64,000 nucleotides of DNA, taken from contig NZ_FNXY01000004.1 in the NCBI RefSeq assembly GCF_900108855.1, positions 248,001-312,000 of the forward strand. The letters run 5' to 3'. The notes under the pieces were generated by a model that was not told where the DNA came from, did not search any database, and saw only the letters and a list, made by a program, of their open reading frames with translations. This DNA is from Dyadobacter koreensis. GTDB lineage: Bacteria > Bacteroidota > Bacteroidia > Cytophagales > Spirosomataceae. The stretch's first letter is position 1, and each line of letters opens with the position of its first letter. Shown piece after piece: positions 17,243 to 24,876 of the stretch. The translations under genes were made by a program, and so were the position numbers.

Positions 17243-18430
17243 TTACTTTGTTACTAAGATCTTTTGGGTGCTGTATGTACCGTTTTCCAATATAACCTGG
17301 ACGAGATAAAGTCCTGATGTTAAACCTTTAACATCTATGCCACCAGCGGGAATTGAGGATGCGGAGAATACACTGTTACCCAGGGAATTTCTGAGTGTTA
17401 TACCTTTAACAGCGGATTTATCTGAGAGCTTCAAAAATAGCTTATCAGAAACAGGATTGGGATAAAATATAGCAGCAATGCCTTCCAGGTTAACACTTTC
17501 GATTCTACTGTAAGCGAAAGTTCCATCCCGGTCTACCATTTTTAAACGGTACAAATTTTCTCCGGTAACCGGAGTTACATCAAAATAACTGTATTCGATA
17601 CTGGTAGAACTTTGGCCCGCAGCGTCAATACGCCCCTTTTCAATCCAGGTTTTACCGTCAACACTATGTTGAATTTCAAATCGTTGGCTGTTTTCTTCCG
17701 ATGTTGTCCGCCAATCAAGCCGTACTTTTGAAGCATCATCAAGCGAAACCTTAAAGCTGATTAGCGTTACGGGTAATGGTGTGGACGTTCCCGCAGCGAG
17801 GGTGTAAATACTGTACGTATTTGGTACGATACTAGCACTCGACGTTATAGAACCAGATGTTAGTGTGCTGCTTCCTCCCAGTAAAGATGATTGATCAACG
17901 ACCGAGTTTATTTTTTCCCAGCGTCCGTTCCCTGAATTCCAGCCTACGATCGTCAAAACATCAAGAACGCTTCCTGTAAGCAAACCTACGTTACTGGCTG
18001 CATTCCAGGTAAGCGTAATTCGCGTGGGGTTGGTGCCATCTATGTCCCAAAACTCTCTCGGGCTCACCGAGGCGACCGAATTTTCTTTAAGGGAGATATT
18101 AAAAGGTCCACCCGATGGTACGGCAGCTCCATTCGGATTTTCAAGAAAATAAGCACCCGTCGTCCCATCAGCTGCTGCCGCAAACGGACGATAAATGTTG
18201 TTATCACCAACCGGAAAAATAAAATTGGTAGAGCCAAATTTCTTAACGTAACCGTCTATATGTTTGGCGTCACTTATCCCGCTGACGACCGACGAAGTTG
18301 AAAAACTGACCACTCCGATCGGAGCCGTTCTCTTTGTAACCACAATTCCACTTTGTGCTAATGCGGCTTGTGTAGTAAACAATAAGGCACATCCTGCCAA
18401 AACCTTAATCTGCTTGTAAATCCTTTCCAT
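17243..18430 (-). CDS. T9SS type A sorting-domain protein, first gene of the DUF1800/DUF1501 operon
   Basis: About 395 residues. The signal peptide (residues 2-26, ending TTQAALAQ) is followed by a beta-rich region. A segment around residues 225-310 (TLISFKVSLDDASKVRLDWRTTSEENSQRFEIQHSVDGKTW, YSYFDVTPVTGENLYRLKMVDRDG) is a fibronectin III-like module common next to sorting domains. The last 70 residues (AIFYPNPVSDKLFLKL, SGLYLVQVILENGTYSTQKILV) are the type A C-terminal sorting domain, so it is exported through the type IX system. ATG at 18430 is preferred to a GTG at 18445 because it gives a compact signal peptide. It is possibly a surface partner of the two downstream proteins. Confidence 0.85.
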   Translation of the reverse strand: MERIYKQIKVLAGCALLFTTQAALAQSGIVVTKRTAPIGVVSFSTSSVVSGISDAKHIDGYVKKFGSTNFIFPVGDNNIYRPFAAAADGTTGAYFLENPNGAAVPSGGPFNISLKENSVASVSPREFWDIDGTNPTRITLTWNAASNVGLLTGSVLDVLTIVGWNSGNGRWEKINSVVDQSSLLGGSSTLTSGSITSSASIVPNTYSIYTLAAGTSTPLPVTLISFKVSLDDASKVRLDWRTTSEENSQRFEIQHSVDGKTWIEKGRIDAAGQSSTSIEYSYFDVTPVTGENLYRLKMVDRDGTFAYSRIESVNLEGIAAIFYPNPVSDKLFLKLSDKSAVKGITLRNSLGNSVFSASSIPAGGIDVKGLTSGLYLVQVILENGTYSTQKILVTK

Positions 18431-18445
18431 TACGTTGAGATGCAC

Positions 18446-18927
18446 GCTTTTGTTATTAATGGGTTAGCTGCGCCTGGAATAGTTAGAAATACTTCTACAA
18501 AAAGTATACCAAAACTACGATTAAGCAATTTTAATCCTTAAATAATATTCTACAAATTTTAAAAAAATATTTACACAAATATATGTAATAATATTTCTAC
18601 AAGTCAATACAATTAATTACAAACATTGTGCAAAGACACAACAAAGAGCCAAACGGTGTAAAAGCTTTACACAGACCTTTGCTCAACATCGACTTGTTGA
18701 TTTTTTAGAACGGACAGATTGGATGGGATTACAATACCATGCGAAACTAGGAAGAAAATCGGAGCAAAAAATTTTTATTATTTAAAAATTTTTAAAATTC
18801 GCACGGATTGCAATATGATTTTACAAAATTAGATTATTCTTAGCAGGAAAGTAAAAGAAAACAATTTTCAGAGGTACTGGAATACAAGTTCTACATATCG
18901 TGTTGTATTAAAAACATACAAGTAGTC
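18446..18927. other. Divergent AT-rich intergenic region
   Basis: No gene recognised. It holds the likely leftward promoter at 18576-18607. On the + strand, TCAACA (18683-18688) pairs with TGTTGA (18695-18700) before TTTTTT, a weak terminator-like hairpin with no gene in front of it. Confidence 0.4.
18576..18607 (-). promoter_or_regulatory. Candidate promoter for the T9SS-DUF1800-DUF1501 operon
   Basis: On the - strand, TTG (18605-18607) and TATATTTG (18576-18583) match the Bacteroidota -33 and TAnnTTTG -7 elements with a 21-base gap. This predicts a leader of about 140 bases. Confidence 0.4.
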
Positions 18928-19941
18928 ATGAAAAATTTAAAAATTGGAATTCTGGATCAGTCTGTCGTAAGAAATCAGGACGATGTACGAGGCGCTATTT
19001 TGGAAACTGTTGAGACTGCGAAACTTGCGGAAGAACTTGGATATAGTCGCTTTTGGGTTTCTGAACATCATAATTCCACGTTTATTGCAGGTTCAGCTCC
19101 CGAAATGCTGATGGTTAAGCTTGCTGATTCTACAAAACATATTAGAATCGGATCCGGCGGTATCATGCTCCCCAACCATAGTGCTTTAAAAGTGGCCGAG
19201 AACTTCAGGATGCTTGAAACGCTTTTCCCTGGAAGAATTGACCTGGGTATGGGAAGAGCGCCTGGAACAGACCGAATTACTTCGTCCCTTCTAAATCCCT
19301 CGAATGATTTTAGTGAACCCGCCTATATCAGGCAGCTCGAACACCTGCAACACTTTTTTCAGGATACGGCAGGAACAGAACGTGGTTTTATCTATGCCAC
19401 TCCGCAATCTGCAACAATTCCAATGCAATGGATACTAAGTTCGAGTGGCGGGAGCAGTAAAATTGCTGCCAGATTTGGACTCGGACTCGCGGTTGCTAAA
19501 TTTATAAACGGATTTGCAAACCCAGAAGTCGTTGACACTTACAGGAAACACTTCCGGCCATCACATCAATATGAGCAGCCTCATGCGATGCTTTCGATAT
19601 TTCTGATTTGCGGTGAGACTGAGCAAGAGGCAAGGTTAATGAGGAAAATGATGGATTATATTTTGATTGAATTCGAAAAAGGAAAGTTCGGACCTTTCCC
19701 AAATAGTAATGTGGTGAAAAATTACAATTTCACATCAGGAGAGCTTGAACGTGTAAAGTACAATAGCGGAAGGATCATTTCAGGTACGAAGGATGACGTG
19801 AAAGAGCAGCTTACGAAACTTGCCAATGATTTTGATGTTGATGAAATTATCATTTCGACGATGACAGATAGCTTTGAAAGCAGAAAACGTTCATTTGAAT
19901 TAGTAGCCGAAGTATTTAATTTGAATAAATTTGCCAATTGA
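18928..19941 (+). CDS. LLM class flavin-dependent oxidoreductase
   Basis: 337 residues, full length for a single-chain bacterial luciferase-like monooxygenase (PF00296). It begins KIGILDQSVV, then AKLAEELGYSRFWVSEHHNS, IRIGSGGIMLPNHSALKVAENFRMLETLFPGRIDLGMGRAPGTD and WILSSSGGSSKIAARFGLGLAVA, motifs of the subfamily often annotated MsnO8 or YhbW-like. It should use reduced flavin to oxygenate an unknown small molecule. It lies 15 bases before a WYL regulator, probably one operon. The FMN reductase at 22661 could supply reduced flavin, though it is not in the same operon. Confidence 0.88.
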   Translation: MKNLKIGILDQSVVRNQDDVRGAILETVETAKLAEELGYSRFWVSEHHNSTFIAGSAPEMLMVKLADSTKHIRIGSGGIMLPNHSALKVAENFRMLETLFPGRIDLGMGRAPGTDRITSSLLNPSNDFSEPAYIRQLEHLQHFFQDTAGTERGFIYATPQSATIPMQWILSSSGGSSKIAARFGLGLAVAKFINGFANPEVVDTYRKHFRPSHQYEQPHAMLSIFLICGETEQEARLMRKMMDYILIEFEKGKFGPFPNSNVVKNYNFTSGELERVKYNSGRIISGTKDDVKEQLTKLANDFDVDEIIISTMTDSFESRKRSFELVAEVFNLNKFAN

Positions 19942-19956
19942 AATAATCAATTTGCC

Positions 19957-20907
19957 ATGAACCGCTTCGACCGAATAACCGCCATACTCATCCAACTTCA
20001 ATCCAGAAAAATTGTTAAAGCCCAGGATCTCGCCGAAAGATTTGAGATCAGTTTGCGGACAGTCTATCGCGATATGAATACACTTGCAGAAGCCGGCGTA
20101 CCCATAATTGGTGAAGCGGGTGTTGGCTATTCGATCATGGAAGGTTATCGTCTCCCTCCCGTCATGTTTACGAAGGAGGAAGCCAGAACTTTCATCACAG
20201 CGGAAAAACTGATGGAAAAATTTACAGATTCATCTACCAGGTCTCACCATCAGTCAGCGATGTTTAAGATAAAATCCGTACTTAAAAGTGCGGAAAAAAA
20301 CCTGTTGGAAGATATGGAGCAACATATCGAAGTAAGGCACCAACGTGAAGCATTTAATCCTACCCTCAACAATACTCTTGAAATTCTTTTAAAAGGAATT
20401 TCTGAAAAAAAAGTGATACGACTACAGTATTCAGCATTTAATACGGATGACATAACCAGTCGGGAAATCGAACCAATAGGAATTTACCATGAGCATAATT
20501 ACTGGTATGTTGTTGCATTCTGTTTATTAAGAGACAATTATAGAAACTTCAGATGTGATCGAATGTCGAAAATTGAGCTGACAGATTCGATTTTCAGCAG
20601 ACAACATGCTTCGCTGAAAGATCATCTTGCTAGTATACCGAAACTTGAAAACCTTCAGCTGATCATTCTTAGAGTAAAAAAACAAATCCTCCGGTATATC
20701 CAGGAACAAAAACACTACTACGGATTTGTTTCCGAAAAGAAAGTTGGTGACGATTACGAAATCACTTTTCTAAGTGCCTCTCTTGATGGATTCGCCAGAT
20801 GGTTTGTGATGTTTGCCGAATTCGCCGTCATTGTACAGCCTTCCGGTCTTTCAGACCATATAAAAAAAAGACTGACGTTTCTTATCAATAATCTCAAAGA
20901 TTGCTGA
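19957..20907 (+). CDS. HTH-WYL domain transcriptional regulator, full-length form
   Basis: 316 residues. N-terminal HTH_11 domain (MNRFDRITAILIQLQSRKIVKAQDLAERFEISLRTVYRDMNTL), a central WYL domain (VIRLQYSAFNTDD, REIEPIGIYHEHNYWYVVAFC) and a C-terminal WCX domain (LQLIILRVKKQILRYIQEQ, VMFAEFAVIVQPSGLSDHI). WYL regulators of this layout respond to nucleic-acid or small-molecule ligands. It is similar in its first two domains to the shorter WYL protein at 4869-5555. Downstream is the truncated DinB-like gene, and WYL-DinB pairs are a common arrangement, so that gene may once have been its target. Confidence 0.9.
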   Translation: MNRFDRITAILIQLQSRKIVKAQDLAERFEISLRTVYRDMNTLAEAGVPIIGEAGVGYSIMEGYRLPPVMFTKEEARTFITAEKLMEKFTDSSTRSHHQSAMFKIKSVLKSAEKNLLEDMEQHIEVRHQREAFNPTLNNTLEILLKGISEKKVIRLQYSAFNTDDITSREIEPIGIYHEHNYWYVVAFCLLRDNYRNFRCDRMSKIELTDSIFSRQHASLKDHLASIPKLENLQLIILRVKKQILRYIQEQKHYYGFVSEKKVGDDYEITFLSASLDGFARWFVMFAEFAVIVQPSGLSDHIKKRLTFLINNLKDC

Positions 20908-20974
20908 GACACTGCTGACATACTGTTGTCATGGCGCTTCGCTTACTTTGTCATGCATTAAAACAGAAACGATC

Positions 20975-21193
20975 ATGTCAAGGGAATCAGCACAACTATC
21001 ACTGGAAAGTAGCCTCACTTATTTGACATCAAACTTTGCCTCATACAATTATCGGGCTAATAAAACAATTGTGGAATGGCTAAAAAACAGGCCTGCCGAA
21101 CTTATCGGGAAAGAAATATCGTCAAACTTCACTTCGTTGAAACAATCACTTACATCTATACAGGAACAAAGACCGAACGATATTCAATCATAA
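20975..21193 (+). pseudogene. Truncated DinB-like family gene
   Basis: A 72-residue product. SSLTYLTSNFASYNYRANKTIVEWLKNRPAELIGKEISSNFTSLKQSLTSI resembles the N-terminal two helices of DinB-superfamily proteins (about 150-165 residues), including the YN.WAN..L..WL pattern with Arg for Trp. The similarity ends at TSI, and the frame stops 12 residues later. Translations of the following 150 bases in all three + frames show no further DinB sequence or histidine motifs, so the rest seems deleted, not frameshifted. A TTG at 20948 could extend it by 9 residues. It lies 67 bases after the WYL regulator. Confidence 0.55.
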
Positions 21194-21331
21194 GAGGCAG
21201 GTTCCCATGTTACAGGCAATCACCGTGATACGGCTAATCCTGCGCGTTCCCAAACCAAAACACCAATAGGGATATTTTGAACTAAAATCTCCCGAATTAC
21301 TTTTCTATCTGAAAGTAAATGTAACAATCAG

Positions 21332-21625
21332 ATGGAAAAACGTACCAATAGATACCGTTTTCAGCTAGAATATCTGTCAAGTTCAAAGGAGGAAACTGCG
21401 CTTCCGGAAGCATTGGACCTGGAATTCGAAAATCATGATAACATCTTTCAGATTGTTGAAATTTTGAAAGAAAAAAATCCTTTTGGAGACGAGAAACAAG
21501 CTGTGGAATTTGCAATAGGCTTAAAAATGTTCAGTGAAATCATGATTAAAAATAAAAGTAACCCCCTGTTTGAAGAAATGCTTCCTGCTTTCAGGATTTT
21601 TATGAGAAAGCTGAAATCGTTGTAG
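21332..21625 (+). CDS. DUF3861-like small protein
   Basis: 97 residues, cytosolic. RYRFQLEYLSSSKEE, LDLEFENHDNIFQIVEILKEKNPFGDEKQAVEFAIGLKMFSEIMIKNKSNPLFEEMLPAFRIFMRKLKS fits the pattern of DUF3861 proteins (about 90 residues, ending in the same LFEE...F...MK.LK segment). Function unknown. It is a single gene, 56 bases before the lipoprotein gene. Confidence 0.65.
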   Translation: MEKRTNRYRFQLEYLSSSKEETALPEALDLEFENHDNIFQIVEILKEKNPFGDEKQAVEFAIGLKMFSEIMIKNKSNPLFEEMLPAFRIFMRKLKSL

Positions 21626-21681
21626 TTTTTAAATAAAACTGGTTTGTTCTATCTTCAAGGCGGCCAATTTTATTCCTACCT

Positions 21682-22647
21682 ATGCACAAAGTCTCTTCAA
21701 AATTTCTTTTCACAATTTTTACGTTATTCGCGGTGCCGTCGTGCCGTAACGCGAATGTTGTTAATCATTTGAAGCTCAATATTTCCAGCCAGTATTGTTC
21801 CCCTACCGCTCCCCACACATACAATCCAGATTTCCTTCCACTTACAAACACAGACTCTATTTTGGTCAACAGCCATGGGCTGGCTAAGACGATGTCGGAC
21901 CATGATATTTTGATGGCTAATGCAACAGGAACGCTTGGCTTGGCCAACCAGATTCTGGAAGCCAAGAAAGATTCATCTGTAACGGGACGGCTAAAACTGT
22001 TGGAAATCAGCAGCCGTATTCAGAATCATCTGCTATTACTAACCACCGAAATTTCCGGAATATCTGCAGAACTGGACTGTGAAGGTGAGCGTGCAGATCT
22101 TTTTGCTAATTATCTGGATAATATGAATGATAAGAGAACTGCAAGGCTGACGGGAGCTTCCATCGTTATTGGGGCACTGGCGACAGTAGCGGCAGTGGCG
22201 GTCAGTAAAAATTCTGCGCAAAACGTTATAAGTATAAGCGGCGGGCTTGTTTCAGCCGGACTTGGAATTCTCACCATTAAACCGGCGGGTAAAAAAATCA
22301 AATATATCCACGACCGCAATGTTTTGGAAGATATATGGTTTGAACCAGAAAAGTCATCAGTCTATTCGCCTTTCCTTTGGTATATTTTAAGGGATAAGCA
22401 TTTCAGTAACAGCCAAAAGGAACCACTTGTTCAAACCACAAAAGCAAGATGGAAAAAATTCGAGCTAGACAATGATACGGATGACAAAACTGTGCAGCTT
22501 TTATTTAAAAAGGGCGGAGTATACGATGCAGACAAATTGCATACGCGCGCTACCATGCTGAATCAACTACAATCCACGATCCGATCGGTCGATCAGGACA
22601 TGCAGAGCCTGATTTCGTCATTGAACCGGATTCAATACGAAAGGTAA
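21682..22647 (+). CDS. Lipoprotein with a central glycine/alanine-rich hydrophobic hairpin, unknown function
   Basis: 321 residues; not recognised. The N-terminus has a lipoprotein signal (KFLFTIFTLFAVPSC, lipid cysteine at residue 21). Residues about 75-155 are predicted helical with heptad-like leucines (ILMANATGTLGLANQILEAK, LLEISSRIQNHLLLLTTEISGISAEL). Then come two hydrophobic small-residue segments (GASIVIGALATVAAVAVS and VISISGGLVSAGLGILTI) separated by a short polar turn, like a membrane-inserting glycine-zipper hairpin. The C-terminal third is charged and ends in another helical stretch. Helix - hydrophobic hairpin - helix recalls pore-forming or membrane-spanning accessory proteins, but that is only a shape argument. 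It is 13 bases before the FMN reductase gene. Confidence 0.6.
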   Translation: MHKVSSKFLFTIFTLFAVPSCRNANVVNHLKLNISSQYCSPTAPHTYNPDFLPLTNTDSILVNSHGLAKTMSDHDILMANATGTLGLANQILEAKKDSSVTGRLKLLEISSRIQNHLLLLTTEISGISAELDCEGERADLFANYLDNMNDKRTARLTGASIVIGALATVAAVAVSKNSAQNVISISGGLVSAGLGILTIKPAGKKIKYIHDRNVLEDIWFEPEKSSVYSPFLWYILRDKHFSNSQKEPLVQTTKARWKKFELDNDTDDKTVQLLFKKGGVYDADKLHTRATMLNQLQSTIRSVDQDMQSLISSLNRIQYER

Positions 22648-22660
22648 AACATTACCAAAT

Positions 22661-23206
22661 ATGAAAGCTCTACAAATAATGGCTATTTCCGGAAGCTTGC
22701 GAAACAATTCTTCCAACACCAATATCTTAAAAGCCATAGCCGGGCTCGCACCGGAAAATGTGGTCATCCATCTTTATGAAGGACTTGATAAACTTCCTCA
22801 TTTCAATCCGGACGTCGATGAAAAAAACGGCTATGTAGCTGATTTTCGCAATAAAATCGACTCAGCGGATGGAGTAATTATCTCCACGCCCGAGTATGCA
22901 TTTGGTATTCCCGGAGTTTTGAAGAATGCTTTGGACTGGATTGTTTCAACTGGCGAATTAAATGAAAAACCCGCGGCTGCTATAAGCGCGTCGCCATTAA
23001 ACACAGGTGGTGAAAATGCGCTGACCTCTCTCCTTTTAACGCTCACTGCACTCGGTACCATAAGAAATAAATTTTCTTCATTAGCCATCCCGAATATTAA
23101 AAGTAAACTAGACGCATCTGGTACCATTATCGATAATCAGCTGGCAGAATCTTTAAACAAACTCCTTGAAAATCTTCTTGATCTGATTGAAGTAAAACAG
23201 TCATAA
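22661..23206 (+). CDS. NADPH-dependent FMN reductase
   Basis: 181 residues of the flavodoxin-like NADPH-dependent FMN reductase family (PF03358). The phosphate-binding loop is ISGSLRNNSSN near residue 9, and the flavin-site signature is TPEYAFGIPGVLKNALDWI at about residue 80. It reduces FMN or quinone- and chromate-like substrates with NADPH in the cytosol. ATG at 22661, 13 bases after the lipoprotein stop. Ended by a bidirectional terminator. Confidence 0.9.
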   Translation: MKALQIMAISGSLRNNSSNTNILKAIAGLAPENVVIHLYEGLDKLPHFNPDVDEKNGYVADFRNKIDSADGVIISTPEYAFGIPGVLKNALDWIVSTGELNEKPAAAISASPLNTGGENALTSLLLTLTALGTIRNKFSSLAIPNIKSKLDASGTIIDNQLAESLNKLLENLLDLIEVKQS

Positions 23207-23211
23207 TAAAA

Positions 23212-23253
23212 GTGCCTGGTGTGATAACTTTGAGTTACCGCCAGGCACATTTT
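23212..23253. terminator. Bidirectional terminator between FMN reductase and Dyp peroxidase genes
   Basis: GTGCCTGG (23212-23219) pairs with CCAGGCAC (23241-23248), with inner pairing TAAC/GTTA. A T-run follows on the + strand and TTTTATT on the - strand, serving both convergent genes. Confidence 0.8.
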
Positions 23254-23267
23254 AAATTATAAAAATA

Positions 23268-24653
23268 TTACAAATTTTCCAGGAAAGGGATACTTGGTGC
23301 AAAAAAGTATTCGCCACCTTTCATGGTAACAAATTGCTCTACAGTCAAAGGTGTCCTTGTGTCAGCGCCGTAGTCCGAAGGGAAATTGTAGTTTCTCGGT
23401 GGAGGATTCGTTACGTGCGGATGCCCAATAATAATGTCCACGCCTGTATCATCGGGTTTCGGAATTGGTGGGAAAGATGCATTATTCGACCATGCATTTT
23501 GAATAAATTCAAACTGATTTTCAATACTCCGCTGGTAACTCATAAAAAGCAGACCGACACCGCCAGTCGGCATTTGAGCATGAATTGGATCGAGGGCTGT
23601 ATTGACATTTCGGTGCCCAAACGGAATCCCCCGACGTGCCATAATGTGACTTTTATGATCGTCACCGTTAAAAAAATCATGTCGCGGATTCGTCTTTCTT
23701 ACATGTGCAAAATGAGGACATTTTCCACCGCTCGGGTCCGAAGAGTAATCAAAATTATTGTAACCTCCACTATTTATCATTCCTTCCTCATCGGTCAAAA
23801 CCACCGGCGAACCATCCTCAAATCTTCCCACGATGTAAGCTCCGCCTAAATCGCCCAATCCGAGATTTTTCTCAGCCTCTTTAAATTCCTTTACGTTTTG
23901 TTCCAATTTTCTGAACACGAAAAAACTTCCAAAAGAATTATTTCCGGCCTCATAAGGATCTTCAATCAATACCAGATCCGTATCGGCTGTCGGGTCAAAA
24001 TGTGCTGTCCCCAAGTCTGTTATACCATGATCCGCAACGTAATCGTCTACTTCATCTTTAAGAAATAGTGGCTGACTTATCCCGTCTACATAACCAAAAT
24101 GTTCCAAACCATCGCCATTCGCATTTCTGATGGCACTCCCATATTCGACCGTATTTATTTCTGCAAAAAATTCCAGCTTAACCAGAAGTTCTTTCGCTAG
24201 CTTACCCATTTTTAAAGCGTCATCATCAGCAATGAGCAGCATGGCATGAATATCGCCGGCAAGCCCCTCCTCCCATTGCTGCGGATCCGGGTCCTGATTT
24301 ATATCCAGTCTGTTTTTCATTCCCGCATTAAATGCAGCATCTTCGAACCGGTCTTCTACGTCGCCGAAACCAAGATATTTGTATCCACCGGGAGTCAGAT
24401 AAAATGAGCAAAATACATTTCCGGGAGTCTTATGCTTTTTAAAAAGATCACGCTCCTTCAGCTGTTGTCTAAAACTGGTTAGGTTTTCTGCCGCAAGAGT
24501 TTTGATCCAGTCTCTCGCATCCTGCTCATAACCTACTCTAAAATGCATAAAAACATGCGTGGTGTGATCTCTGCCATGACCTTTTAAAATATTACCCTGT
24601 AACTTTTTTAAAAAATCGTTCTGCGCAAAATCTCTTTGATCGATCAATCTCAT
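23268..24653 (-). CDS. Dyp-type heme peroxidase
   Basis: 461 residues, the longer class of dye-decolorizing peroxidases (PF04261). The signature GXXDG is present as GYVDG at residues 187-191, so the distal catalytic Asp190 is intact. GISQPLFL follows, with ARRGIPFGHRN and GLLFMSYQRSIENQFEFIQ further on near the heme pocket. It uses H2O2 to oxidise dyes, phenolics or other substrates. No Tat or Sec signal is visible at the N-terminus (MRLIDQRDFAQNDFLKKLQGNILKGHGRDH), so it is probably cytosolic. No encapsulin gene is nearby. Monocistronic. Confidence 0.92.
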   Translation of the reverse strand: MRLIDQRDFAQNDFLKKLQGNILKGHGRDHTTHVFMHFRVGYEQDARDWIKTLAAENLTSFRQQLKERDLFKKHKTPGNVFCSFYLTPGGYKYLGFGDVEDRFEDAAFNAGMKNRLDINQDPDPQQWEEGLAGDIHAMLLIADDDALKMGKLAKELLVKLEFFAEINTVEYGSAIRNANGDGLEHFGYVDGISQPLFLKDEVDDYVADHGITDLGTAHFDPTADTDLVLIEDPYEAGNNSFGSFFVFRKLEQNVKEFKEAEKNLGLGDLGGAYIVGRFEDGSPVVLTDEEGMINSGGYNNFDYSSDPSGGKCPHFAHVRKTNPRHDFFNGDDHKSHIMARRGIPFGHRNVNTALDPIHAQMPTGGVGLLFMSYQRSIENQFEFIQNAWSNNASFPPIPKPDDTGVDIIIGHPHVTNPPPRNYNFPSDYGADTRTPLTVEQFVTMKGGEYFFAPSIPFLENL

Positions 24654-24826
24654 TGGGATTAAAGTTTATGGTGATAATTATGAAGAATGCCCGGCCAACA
24701 GGATTTCCGCCCGAAAACTTTAATCCTGCCAGCTTGATTCTTTAGTCGTGATGAAGAACCTCCGGGCAAACAAAATTTTCACACATAAGCAATTAATTAC
24801 CAATTATTTAAGTAACTATCAAACAC

Positions 24827-24855
24827 AAAAAAAGGTGACTAAAATCTCAGTCACC
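24827..24855 (-). terminator. Terminator after the oligopeptidase gene
   Basis: GGTGACT (24834-24840) and AGTCACC (24849-24855) form the stem. Seven A on the + strand (24827-24833) give a T7 run on the - strand. Confidence 0.88.
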
Positions 24856-24876
24856 CTCTTCGTTCTATAAAAAATA

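Noticed and set aside
23268-24653. Encapsulin-cargo Dyp peroxidase
   Set aside because: No encapsulin shell gene lies nearby and the C-terminus (FAPSIPFLENL) has no clear cargo-loading extension.
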